Positions 56,684 to 64,000 of a stretch of DNA of 64,000 bases are shown here, piece after piece. This DNA comes from CAYPPG01 sp964412555. Lineage in GTDB: Bacteria > Hinthialibacterota > Hinthialibacteria > Hinthialibacterales > Hinthialibacteraceae. The translations under genes and the position numbers were made by a program. Numbering within the stretch: the first letter of the stretch is position 1; the number at the start of each line of letters is the position of its first letter. The DNA is taken from positions 1-64,000 of the forward strand of contig CAYPPG010000006.1 of NCBI GenBank assembly GCA_964412555.1. The letters are read 5' to 3'. The notes under the pieces were generated by a model that saw only the letters and a program-made list of their open reading frames with translations, was not told the DNA's origin and did no database searches.

Positions 56684-58054
56684 ATGTCAAAAAGTTCCTC
56701 GCGTTTCTCTTCAACGTACCGAATCCTCATTGTAGACGACGATCCCAGCCAATGCAGCCTTCTCGCTTCCTTTTTATCCGGCCAAGGTTTTCAAATCATT
56801 CCTGCCGGTACCGGCGATGAAGCCATCGAAATTTTAAACTCGAATGATGATATCCATATGATGATCACCGATGTGCGAATGCCGGGGATTTCAGGACTCG
56901 AAGCGCTGCGGCAAAGCCGGGAACAGCATCCCCACTTACCCGTGCTTTTGGTCACGGCGTATGCGGATATCCGCGACGCAGTAAAAGCCATGCGCGACGG
57001 CGCTGTCAATTACTTGGAAAAACCGATCGATTTGGATGAATTATTGTCTACGATCAAACGAGTAATTGGGATCGATGAAAAAGTTGAAACGCACTATCCC
57101 GATGATTTGATCCTCCCCTCTTATGTAATTTCGGAGAGTCCGCAAATGCAGGAAGTCTTTCGGGAAGTCGCATTGGTCGCCACCTCCGACAGCCGGATAT
57201 TGATTACCGGAGAAAGCGGAGTCGGGAAAGAAATTGTCGCAGATGTTCTTCATCAGTGGAGTGCCCGATCCTCAAAACAGTTGGTCAAAGTCAATTGCGC
57301 CGCGATTCCGGAAACACTGCTTGAAAGTGAATTGTTCGGACATGAGAAGGGAGCCTTCACCGGCGCCACTCATCAACGAATCGGCCGATTTGAAGAAGCG
57401 GACGGTGGAACGATTCTGCTCGATGAAATTGCTGAAATGTCGCAAGTGTTACAAGCCAAATTGCTGCGCATCACGCAGGACGGTTCTTATCAACGTGTCG
57501 GATCCAACCAAGTGCGCCATACAAACACCCGCATCCTGGCTGCCACCAACCGAAATTTGGAAAAAGAAGTGGAAGAGGGCAAATTCCGGGAAGATTTGTT
57601 CTTCCGGTTGAACGTCATGGAAATTTATATTCCTCCGTTGCGGGAACGGCGAGAGGATATTATCCCTCTCGCGAATCATTTCGCTTCGACATTTCTGGAA
57701 GACAGCGCCCGTTTATCGAATTCCGTTACACGTATTCTGCAAGAATATGATTGGCCCGGAAACATTCGGGAATTGCGCAACGCGATGGAACGAGCAACCT
57801 TGATGTCCCGAGGCGAATTGATCCTCCCGGAGCATCTTCCCAAACGAATTTTCTCCCAATTTTCTCATTCGGAACTTCCGGACGACTCCAGCGACACCCG
57901 GCAGTTGGAAGACATCGAACGGGAGGCGATTCTGGAAGCGTTGAGAAACAATAACAACAACCGAACGGAAACAGCGAAACAGTTGGGAATCAGCCGCCGG
58001 GCGTTGACGTACAAATTGCAGCGGTATATGCAGCAGGGGTTTTTAACGGAGTAA
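56684..58054 (+). CDS. NtrC-family sigma-54 activator
   Basis: 456 residues. Receiver domain 10-130 with Asp63 (ITDVRMPG) as the phosphoacceptor. The AAA+ domain has Walker A GESGVGKE (about 177-184), the sigma-54-contacting loop GAFTGA (about 224-229) and Walker B TILLDEI. A Fis-type helix-turn-helix (about 415-450: NNNNRTETAKQLGISRRALT) ends the protein. It is the partner of the kinase just upstream. Likely targets are the sigma-54-type promoters seen before the pilin and Spy-like genes. It is the last gene of the operon, followed by a strong hairpin. Confidence 0.92.
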   Translation: MSKSSSRFSSTYRILIVDDDPSQCSLLASFLSGQGFQIIPAGTGDEAIEILNSNDDIHMMITDVRMPGISGLEALRQSREQHPHLPVLLVTAYADIRDAVKAMRDGAVNYLEKPIDLDELLSTIKRVIGIDEKVETHYPDDLILPSYVISESPQMQEVFREVALVATSDSRILITGESGVGKEIVADVLHQWSARSSKQLVKVNCAAIPETLLESELFGHEKGAFTGATHQRIGRFEEADGGTILLDEIAEMSQVLQAKLLRITQDGSYQRVGSNQVRHTNTRILAATNRNLEKEVEEGKFREDLFFRLNVMEIYIPPLRERREDIIPLANHFASTFLEDSARLSNSVTRILQEYDWPGNIRELRNAMERATLMSRGELILPEHLPKRIFSQFSHSELPDDSSDTRQLEDIEREAILEALRNNNNNRTETAKQLGISRRALTYKLQRYMQQGFLTE

Positions 58055-58057
58055 TAA

Positions 58058-58082
58058 ATGCGGGCAAGATGCCCGCGCTCCC
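58058..58082. repeat. Short hairpin repeat after the NtrC-type gene
   Basis: Inverted copy of the element at 7864/14504: ATGCGGGCAAGATGCCCGCG, stem GCGGGC/GCCCGC. It starts four bases after the stop codon. Confidence 0.75.
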
Positions 58083-58084
58083 AG

Positions 58085-58117
58085 GGGAAAGGGCACGTGA
58101 AAAACGTGCCCTTTCCC
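58085..58117. terminator. Long perfect hairpin, probable terminator
   Basis: 14-base perfect arms GGGAAAGGGCACGT / ACGTGCCCTTTCCC around a GAAAA loop, between the convergent NtrC-type and Spy-like genes. The T-run after it is poor (TCTTGT), so termination may be inefficient or Rho-dependent. Confidence 0.6.
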
Positions 58118-58148
58118 TCTTGTAGGGAATGTTTCCATTGCTTGTTAT

Positions 58149-58886
58149 TTATCGTTGACGTCCTTGCCCACGCCCTGGACGTTGCCCCGGTTGTCGATCG
58201 CCTCGGGACGGTCTTTGACTTTGTAACTCCGCTTCCGCTTTTTCCGTTTCGGTTTTCCATGCTTTGACTTGCTCTGCCGAAAGTACTTTTGGGATATCTG
58301 CCAGAAGAGTTTGCCGTGCAGCTTCCATTTTTTCCCGTGCGTCTTCCGACATCATTCCCCCACGGCCTCGGAATTCGCCGGGTTCCGGACGCAGGGAAGC
58401 CATCGTGTTGAAATAGGCAAGCACGACAGTCTGCAATTTGCCGCGTGTATCATTACCGATTTCGATTTGGCGAAGAGCACGAATTTCGGGAACGGGACGC
58501 ATGCCACGCGAATCCAATAATGGTTCGACAGCCTTGAGTTCTTCTTTGCTCAATACTGTCGCTAGTTTTTCTTTCAGGACAGCTTCTCTTTTTTCGCGCA
58601 TTTCCTGGAATGCAGCCATCCGGTCTTCCCGGCTCATCTCACGAAAATTTTCACCACTGAAATTCTCTCTCATGGAAGTGCGAATTTCTTCGTATATTTC
58701 TTCGACTTCTCCGGCGCGTTTTTCGTCGAGAAGTAGAGCATCACAAATCGCGTCTCCCTGATTCCCGCCGCGTCTCATCATGCCCGGCCCTCTCCCCTCT
58801 CCTCTCTGGGGCTGGGCGAATGTGAGATCCACAGTACATACAACAACGAGTAAAGCAACAATGATTGAACTGATTCCCTTTTTCAT
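58149..58886 (-). CDS. Spy/CpxP-like periplasmic helical protein (second copy)
   Basis: 245 residues with a signal peptide (1-24, ending TFAQ). Mature part: Arg/Gly/Met-rich N-terminus (GEGRGPGMMRRGGN), then charged helices (MREKREAVLKEKLATVLS, KMEAARQTLLADIPKVLSAEQ) and an Arg/Gln/Gly/Pro-rich tail. It looks like the LTxxQ/Spy chaperone type. AAGGAG lies eight bases before the ATG, and a sigma-54-like site is 51 bases upstream. It flanks the secretion operon on the other side from the first copy, in the opposite direction. Confidence 0.7.
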   Translation of the reverse strand: MKKGISSIIVALLVVVCTVDLTFAQPQRGEGRGPGMMRRGGNQGDAICDALLLDEKRAGEVEEIYEEIRTSMRENFSGENFREMSREDRMAAFQEMREKREAVLKEKLATVLSKEELKAVEPLLDSRGMRPVPEIRALRQIEIGNDTRGKLQTVVLAYFNTMASLRPEPGEFRGRGGMMSEDAREKMEAARQTLLADIPKVLSAEQVKAWKTETEKAEAELQSQRPSRGDRQPGQRPGRGQGRQR

Positions 58887-58936
58887 GGTAAAAACTCCTT
58901 TTTGGATAATGTTGAAAATGATTCTTTTTGTAGAAA

Positions 58937-58952
58937 CGCAAATTTCAGTCCA
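58937..58952 (-). promoter_or_regulatory. Candidate sigma-54 promoter of the second Spy-like gene
   Basis: On the minus strand TGGACTGAAATTTGCG shows GG-N10-GC, with TGG and a full TTGC; the CAC of the -24 box is not conserved. The -12 GC is about 50 bases before the ATG. Confidence 0.4.
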
Positions 58953-59281
58953 AAGTCGGCGACTGCCCTGAAATAAATTCCATTCCGGCGCAGTTTATAC
59001 ACAAAAACGGAAACACAAGTATCTCAACTGCCCATTCAGTCAGACAGAGAGGAATTCCCAAAATCATTTTGAGCAAAATTTGCACTTTCCCAGCAGGGCT
59101 TTGAGAAAAATATGCGCAGGAACTCCTAGAATACCCGAACATAAAGTTTGTTTGTAATCGGCCTATTATTTGCTATATTAAAATCCGAAACTCTTCAAGA
59201 TATGAAAGAAGGAAATGAATGATCATCAAATCACAAACGAACCAACAGGAAGTAAATACAAGAATAAAAATTATCGTTGTG

Positions 59282-59387
59282 AGGTGTCTACCGAGTACTG
59301 ATCATTTCTAGTCGATTTATCAAAAGAATCTACCAGAAAGAACAGTCATATACCTCCCATACTTGAATACGGTAGACACCTTTTTTT
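59282..59387 (+). ncRNA. Possible structured RNA or long-loop terminator
   Basis: AGGTGTCTACCG (59282-59293) and CGGTAGACACCT (59370-59381) are perfect 12-base inverted copies, and the second is followed by seven T. The 76-base loop has no frame of note. The 548-base gap (58887-59434) holds no gene, so this could be a small RNA ending in its own terminator, or a degenerate mobile palindrome. Expression is not shown. Confidence 0.35.
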
Positions 59388-59434
59388 ATAATATGCACAG
59401 GATATCTCTACACTTCGTCATCGGTGAATGGAAA

Positions 59435-60817
59435 TCACTCCGCCTCTTCGTTTTCCTCCGATTTGGAAACTCCATACTCATGCAGTTTGCGAATCAAGGT
59501 GCGGCGTCCGATACCGAGCGCTTCGGCTGTTTTGGTGCGGTTCCCGTTGAATTTTTCCAGGGTATCGAGGATAACCTGTTTTTCGATTTCGGCCAAAGGA
59601 GCGGTGCCGGACAATTGGATATCCGGTTTGGTTTCGGTAGCCGACTCCTGGCGGATTTCATACGGCACATTCTCCAATTCAAGCCGTTTACCCATTGCGA
59701 GAATGACCATGCTTTCGATCACCCCCTGCAATTCCCGTACATTTCCCGGCCACGGATAGCGTTTTAGGCATTCCAGGACTTCTTGAGAAATGTCCAGTGA
59801 ACCTTTCTCATTTTCTTTGGCGAAACGTTTGACAAAATGTTTCGCTAGTAACGGAATATCTTCGATGCGTTGCCGTAGAGGAGGAATATGCAACATCACC
59901 ACTTTCAAGCGGTAATACAAATCTTCACGGAATTTCCCTTCATTGACCAATTCCTGCAAATTCGCATTGGTGGCCGCTAAAATACGAAGATCAACAGAAA
60001 TCGTTTCTGTGCCTCCGACCCGCTCGAACTCCTTTTCCTGTAAAACACGGAGCAGTTTGACCTGAATGGCGGTGCTGATTTCGCTGATTTCATCGAGAAA
60101 GATCGTTCCTTGATCGGCCAGTTCGAAGCGTCCTTTCCGTTGTTTGATGGCACCGGTAAACGCGCCGCGCTCGTGCCCGAACAATTCGCTTTCCAAGAGG
60201 TTTTCCGAGAGAGCGGCGCAGTGGACGGGAACAAATAGGCGTTTCGCCCGCGGACTGAAATTATGAATGGCATGGGCGACCAATTCCTTCCCCGTCCCAG
60301 TTTCACCGGTAATCAAGACAGTGGCCTTGGAGGGAGCGATCTGCTTGATCCGGTCACGCACCATTTTCATGGCCTGGCTTTCGCCGATAATGCCTTCGAA
60401 TCCTTCGGCCGCTGTTTCGCGTTCCCGATGGTATTCATTTTCCAATTCCACCCTGCGTTTTTCAAGGATTTGCTCCACGAGCAATTCCAACTCATCGAGA
60501 TTGACGGGTTTGGTCAAGTAATTGTATGCGCCGTTTTTCATCGCTTCGACGGCCATCTCGATCGTGCCATAAGCGGTCAGAATGACGGCTCCCAACGACG
60601 GATCTTCACTCTTTGCTTGTTTGAGAAGAGTCATGCCGTCCATACCAGGCATGCGAATATCCGTAATGAGAACGTCATAGCTGTTCTTTTTGATCTTTTC
60701 GAGCGCTTCCTTCCCGTCAGCGGCCACATCTACCTTACGATTATCGGATTCAAGAGCTTTGCGCAACCCTTCACGGGTATTCAATTCGTCGTCGGTAATC
60801 AGAATAGTCGATCGCAT
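59435..60817 (-). CDS. NtrC-family sigma-54 activator (orphan)
   Basis: About 460 residues from MRSTILITDDE. Receiver Asp53 (ITDIRMPG), AAA+ Walker A GETGTGKE, GAFTGA loop, TIFLDEI Walker B, and a Fis-type helix-turn-helix (FNGNRTKTAEALGIGRRTL). Close in design to the activator at 56684, but no kinase gene is adjacent. The frame is open to 60841, but neither start has a strong ribosome site. Its targets could include the same sigma-54-like promoters. Confidence 0.9.
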   Translation of the reverse strand: MRSTILITDDELNTREGLRKALESDNRKVDVAADGKEALEKIKKNSYDVLITDIRMPGMDGMTLLKQAKSEDPSLGAVILTAYGTIEMAVEAMKNGAYNYLTKPVNLDELELLVEQILEKRRVELENEYHRERETAAEGFEGIIGESQAMKMVRDRIKQIAPSKATVLITGETGTGKELVAHAIHNFSPRAKRLFVPVHCAALSENLLESELFGHERGAFTGAIKQRKGRFELADQGTIFLDEISEISTAIQVKLLRVLQEKEFERVGGTETISVDLRILAATNANLQELVNEGKFREDLYYRLKVVMLHIPPLRQRIEDIPLLAKHFVKRFAKENEKGSLDISQEVLECLKRYPWPGNVRELQGVIESMVILAMGKRLELENVPYEIRQESATETKPDIQLSGTAPLAEIEKQVILDTLEKFNGNRTKTAEALGIGRRTLIRKLHEYGVSKSEENEEAE

Positions 60818-60960
60818 AATGGATTTCACAACGATCCGCATGCAGCGGATTTTTCAGATGGTTTTATTCATAAAGGACTTATCATCCAACCAATCATTAT
60901 AATACGTGTTCCAGAATAAGAAATGAGAGAATCTTTCTCTTTTGAAACTGGCTAACATTA

Positions 60961-60979
60961 TGTGGACAGAATGCCCACA
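60961..60979. repeat. Degenerate short hairpin repeat
   Basis: TGTGGACAGAATGCCCACA: outer stem TGTGG/CCACA with an AGAATG loop like the family's AAGATG. It lies between the WrbA-like gene and the orphan NtrC-type gene. Confidence 0.5.
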
Positions 60980-61007
60980 CCACAATTTTTGGCTTTTTGT
61001 CTTGACA

Positions 61008-61541
61008 TTATCCATGGATTCGGCGTGTGACTTGAGCGACTTGTTTGCCAAGGTGGCGGGCGACAGCAAGGTCTTCGGCCGGAATCATGCTCGGTTGGCG
61101 ATTCATGACAGTCGTGGCGATTCCATGCGAATATCCCAAATACTGATTTTCTGGAATTACTTTCGGCGGCAAACTGACGAGCGTCATCCCCAATTGGAAC
61201 ATCGTTATCAATAGCGCCAATAAGGAAAATTCTTTGTCGCCGTGCAGAGAACCGCTGCTGGTGAACGCCGAGCCGACCGTGCCGGGAATTCCACCGTTCT
61301 GCCAAATCGGACTTAAAATCTCATCCATAAATATTTTCATAGGGGCACTGACATTGCCCATATGGGTTGGGCAACCGAGTATAAGCCCCTGACAATCCGT
61401 CACGTGTTGAGATGTGGCTGTTTCGACACGAAATAAGCGTGAGGAACAGCCTCCGACAGTCTGAATTCCTTCGGCGATCGATTCCGCCAACCGTTCGCTA
61501 TGACCTTTCGTACTGTGATAAATGATGTGAATAGTAGGCAT
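61008..61541 (-). CDS. wrbA: WrbA-like flavodoxin/NAD(P)H:quinone oxidoreductase
   Basis: 177 residues. The flavodoxin FMN loop is HSTKGHSERLAES (about 9-21); LILGCPTHMGNVSAPMK and TSSGSLHGDKE match the WrbA/NQO-type blocks. Family members reduce quinones by two electrons in the cytoplasm, limiting radical formation. It stands between the epimerase gene and the NtrC-type regulator on the minus strand. Confidence 0.82.
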   Translation of the reverse strand: MPTIHIIYHSTKGHSERLAESIAEGIQTVGGCSSRLFRVETATSQHVTDCQGLILGCPTHMGNVSAPMKIFMDEILSPIWQNGGIPGTVGSAFTSSGSLHGDKEFSLLALLITMFQLGMTLVSLPPKVIPENQYLGYSHGIATTVMNRQPSMIPAEDLAVARHLGKQVAQVTRRIHG

Positions 61542-61611
61542 GTATCAAATAACCTTTCAAGGTTTCAAGGAAAGAATCGACAATCCAATTCTTTTAATCG
61601 AAATGACATGA

Positions 61612-62940
61612 TCAAGAATTCGAGAGGACTTCGATGATTTCCAAACATTCAAGAATTGCGCGCCCGTTATGGTATGGGGATTTCCATAATCCGGCCTTGT
61701 CGCCGGAAGGTTTCCCGTCTTCGGAAATCGTTGAAAACCAGTCACCGTTTTCCCAATCCACTTGTTTATTGACAATCCATTCGAGCGTTTGGAGATAACA
61801 ATTGGCGTACACACTTTCACCGGTGAGTTGATACATTTTCAAAGCCGACACAAGCCCTTCCGCCTGAACCCACCAAACCTTATCACGCCGGTCCGCTTGT
61901 GCGCGGAAAGCACCAGAGTCGTAAAATCCCCCGTTTTTCGAATCGTAACCGTATTGAAGCGAGTATCCGAAGAGAGTATGGTACAAATCCAAAAAGGCGG
62001 AATTCGAGATACCGACGGCTTTGCAGGAATCAATCAACAGCCAGACATTTTCGATGTCATGTCCATAGGAGACTCGATCGTATTTTGGCCCCCGTAGCGG
62101 AATCCAATTGGGATTGTATTTATCTGTGCAAGCGCCGAGATTCTTGCGAACTACCGTGTTACTTTCAATACGGATCAATTCGAGTAATCGCTCGCGGACA
62201 CTGGGATCGTTGGTGGCCCGATAAAAAGTGGTAAACGATTCCATCAAATGGAGGTGCGTGTTCATCAATTTCAAATTCGGTGAAACGTTCATGTAATTGT
62301 TTACCGTGACAGGCAGGGTATACCAATCTCTGCGGAACGATTCCCGAAATCCGCTATGGGTGGAATCATGAGCGTAAAACTCAAGAATGTCATAGAGCCG
62401 GCGGGCAAAGTGGCGAATGGATTCATCCTCGGTCGCCAAAGCAAATTCGGATAAAGCATAAAGCGCAAACGATTGCCCATACAAATGTTTATCCGGTTTC
62501 GTGGCGACAGAGCCGGGTGCATCGACTTCCCAGTAAAATCCGCCATACTGTTTATCCCACATTTTGTCACGCAGGAAATTGAATCCGTAGCGTGCTGCGT
62601 CAAGATATTCCTGTTTTTTATAATCACTATTGAACAAGCGGGAAAAGAACCAAACGGTCCGCGCTTGCGTAACGATCCCCTTATTCGATTGTCCTTTATA
62701 AGCGCCGGATATATCATAATTCAACCGATACCCGCCATAATCGGAATCCAGGGTTTGTGGATACCAAAATGGAATGATATTCTCCTGCAGTATTCGTTCC
62801 AGAACCGGTTTTGAAGCCAATATTTCCTGTTTCGCAGCCGCTCCGCTTAGATTTCGACCCGGTTGCGCTACGGCATAATACGCAGGAAGAATCGCGATGA
62901 GAACCAATCCAAAAAATAGAACTCGTAAGAACGGGCGCAT
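61612..62940 (-). CDS. Exported AGE-family epimerase/isomerase-like protein
   Basis: 442 residues with a signal peptide (1-25, ending AVAQ). The (alpha/alpha)6 barrel of the N-acylglucosamine 2-epimerase group is shown by ARTVWFFSRLF, YGGFYWEVD, SYGHDIENVWLLID and KVWWVQAEGLVSALKMY, with the expected His residues (GHD, and the Trp-Trp motif). Related enzymes interconvert mannose, glucose, cellobiose or their N-acyl forms, but they are usually cytoplasmic. Export is notable here. GGAGG lies seven bases before the ATG. Confidence 0.85.
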   Translation of the reverse strand: MRPFLRVLFFGLVLIAILPAYYAVAQPGRNLSGAAAKQEILASKPVLERILQENIIPFWYPQTLDSDYGGYRLNYDISGAYKGQSNKGIVTQARTVWFFSRLFNSDYKKQEYLDAARYGFNFLRDKMWDKQYGGFYWEVDAPGSVATKPDKHLYGQSFALYALSEFALATEDESIRHFARRLYDILEFYAHDSTHSGFRESFRRDWYTLPVTVNNYMNVSPNLKLMNTHLHLMESFTTFYRATNDPSVRERLLELIRIESNTVVRKNLGACTDKYNPNWIPLRGPKYDRVSYGHDIENVWLLIDSCKAVGISNSAFLDLYHTLFGYSLQYGYDSKNGGFYDSGAFRAQADRRDKVWWVQAEGLVSALKMYQLTGESVYANCYLQTLEWIVNKQVDWENGDWFSTISEDGKPSGDKAGLWKSPYHNGRAILECLEIIEVLSNS

Positions 62941-63082
62941 GATAGAACCTCCATTTTCCAGTTAGTCGATTGTACTCATATTCAGTAACAAGATTCAAGC
63001 GTTGATACTTTCTAGTATAGGTGCAAACACAGACGCTATTTCATTTCACACCGACTAATTCGACAAGAGTATCGGAATGTCG

Positions 63083-63115
63083 AAAAAAAAAGACCGGTTG
63101 ATGCCGGCCTTTTTG
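63083..63115. terminator. Bidirectional-type terminator
   Basis: GACCGG and CCGGCC-type arms around a short loop, with A and T runs on either side. Read on the minus strand it follows the ATPase gene (stop at 63136) and ends in nine T. Confidence 0.75.
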
Positions 63116-63135
63116 TCATTATGGCACGAAACGCT

Positions 63136-64000
63136 TTATTGAACGGTGCAAGCCAGAACTTCTTCCACTGTCGTAACTCCCTGGACGATTTTTTCCCAAC
63201 CATCTTCACGCAGCGTCCGCATACCATCCTTGCGCGCCTGATGGAAAATCGCCGCGCTGGAAACTCTCTCAAGAATAAGTTCCTTGATTGGTTCCGACAA
63301 TTGAAGCAACTCGAAGATACCCGTTCGCCCTTTGTATCCCGTATAATTGCATTCCGAACATCCACGCCCATGGAAGAAGTTGATGTTTTCCACTTCTTCC
63401 GGTCTGAAGCCCATTTCCTGAATCAAAGCAGGATCCGGTCTGTAGGGTTCTTTGCAGTCAAGACAGATCACTCGAACCAATCGTTGGGCCATAACTCCCG
63501 AAACGGCAGATGTGATAAGAAACGGTTCCACGTCCATATCGATCAGACGCGTCAGCGTGCCGGGAGCGTCATTGGTGTGCATCGTGGAAAGAACCAAGTG
63601 CCCTGTCAGGGAGGATTCGATAGCCATGGATGCGGTTTCCAAGTCACGGATTTCCCCCACCATGATGATATCGGGATCCTGACGAAGAATGGAGCGGAGG
63701 CACCGGGCAAACGTCAATCCGACCGACTGATTAATATTGACCTGAACAACGCCGTCCATTTGATATTCGACGGGGTTTTCCGTTGTAATCATCTTCAACA
63801 TGGGACTGAAGATACGGCTGAGAGACGAATACATCGTTGTCGTCTTTCCGCAGCCGGTGGGTCCGGTTACAAGCACAATACCGTTAGGACGTTTGATCAT
63901 CTTATCCCACAGTTCAAGAGTATCCGGAAGGAATCCGATGCTTTCGAGTCCCAAGTTCATCGTATTACTATCCAGAATACGCATAACCACACTTTCTCCA
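63136..64000 (-). CDS. GspE/PilB-type secretion or pilus ATPase (partial)
   Basis: 3' part, 288 codons visible; the reading frame (ESVVMRIL) continues past the window end, so the start is missing. Walker A GPTGCGKT, Asp box TTENPVEYQ, Walker B IIMVGEIRD, His box MHTNDAPG and a zinc site (CLDC, then CSEC) are all present. It is a second ATPase of the GspE family besides the one at 42978. It could drive a type IV pilus using the pilin at 41425. Confidence 0.9.
   Translation of the reverse strand, partial: GESVVMRILDSNTMNLGLESIGFLPDTLELWDKMIKRPNGIVLVTGPTGCGKTTTMYSSLSRIFSPMLKMITTENPVEYQMDGVVQVNINQSVGLTFARCLRSILRQDPDIIMVGEIRDLETASMAIESSLTGHLVLSTMHTNDAPGTLTRLIDMDVEPFLITSAVSGVMAQRLVRVICLDCKEPYRPDPALIQEMGFRPEEVENINFFHGRGCSECNYTGYKGRTGIFELLQLSEPIKELILERVSSAAIFHQARKDGMRTLREDGWEKIVQGVTTVEEVLACTVQ

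Noticed and set aside
1..64000. tRNA, rRNA, prophage or insertion sequence genes
   Set aside because: None was seen on reading both strands by eye; no transposase, integrase or tRNA-like TψC-loop context was found.

Overview
The window is a gene-dense chromosomal segment from a Gram-negative (diderm) bacterium. It encodes a TolC-type channel, an outer-membrane barrel protein, secretins and many proteins with signal or Tat leaders. There is no rRNA, tRNA, phage or insertion sequence to fix the lineage. The enzyme mix (secreted sialidase-like and GH9 enzymes, Tat-exported oxidoreductases, an HzsA-like c-type cytochrome protein, a DUF6599-like protein), the short GC-rich hairpin repeats and the moderate base composition recall uncultured heterotrophs of candidate phyla near the PVC/FCB groups. 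That placement is inference only.

Layout. 1-11 kb: a truncated deiminase-like gene, a secreted cohesin-like protein, a TolC/M24 peptidase pair, a sialidase-like protein, a GH9 glycosidase and a VapBC-like pair. 11-14.3 kb: housekeeping block with dnaX, the SRP RNA just upstream of it, and an exported cyclophilin. 14.5-18.3 kb: ferrous iron uptake block (DtxR-like regulator, FeoA, FeoB, small FeoB-associated protein) with candidate operators. 18.5-32.9 kb: exported redox and surface proteins plus scattered surface-sugar genes (NeuD-like acyltransferase, RfbF, DUF115 protein, DegT aminotransferase), a porin and two secreted proteins of unknown function. 33-37 kb: sugar-type catabolism (Tat FAD oxidoreductase, MFS carrier, Tat TIM-barrel isomerase). 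37.1-41.1 kb: one 1325-residue multidomain protein with two CxxCH motifs and a C-terminal FGE/SUMF1 domain, visibly richer in G+C than its surroundings.

41.4-58.1 kb is the most interesting part: a type IV pilin-like gene, a Spy-like periplasmic protein, then a nearly complete type II secretion operon in the order E-F-(repeat array)-G-H-I-J-K-L-M-C-D-D'. It ends with a membrane histidine kinase and an NtrC-type activator. The secretin is encoded by two consecutive genes, each with its own signal peptide. The break falls inside the last N-type domain, and the two genes lie in the same frame, separated by one stop codon. Sequences matching the sigma-54 -24/-12 pattern (GG-N10-GC) precede the pilin, the first Spy-like gene and a second Spy-like gene on the far side of the operon. 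This suggests one envelope/secretion regulon run by the encoded kinase/NtrC pair or by a second NtrC-type regulator at 59.4 kb.

58-64 kb: the second Spy-like protein, a possible structured RNA, the orphan NtrC regulator, a WrbA-like flavoprotein, an AGE-type epimerase, and the 3' part of a second GspE/PilB-type ATPase that runs off the window end. Short hairpin repeats with a conserved loop but changing, still complementary stems occur at least nine times across the window.
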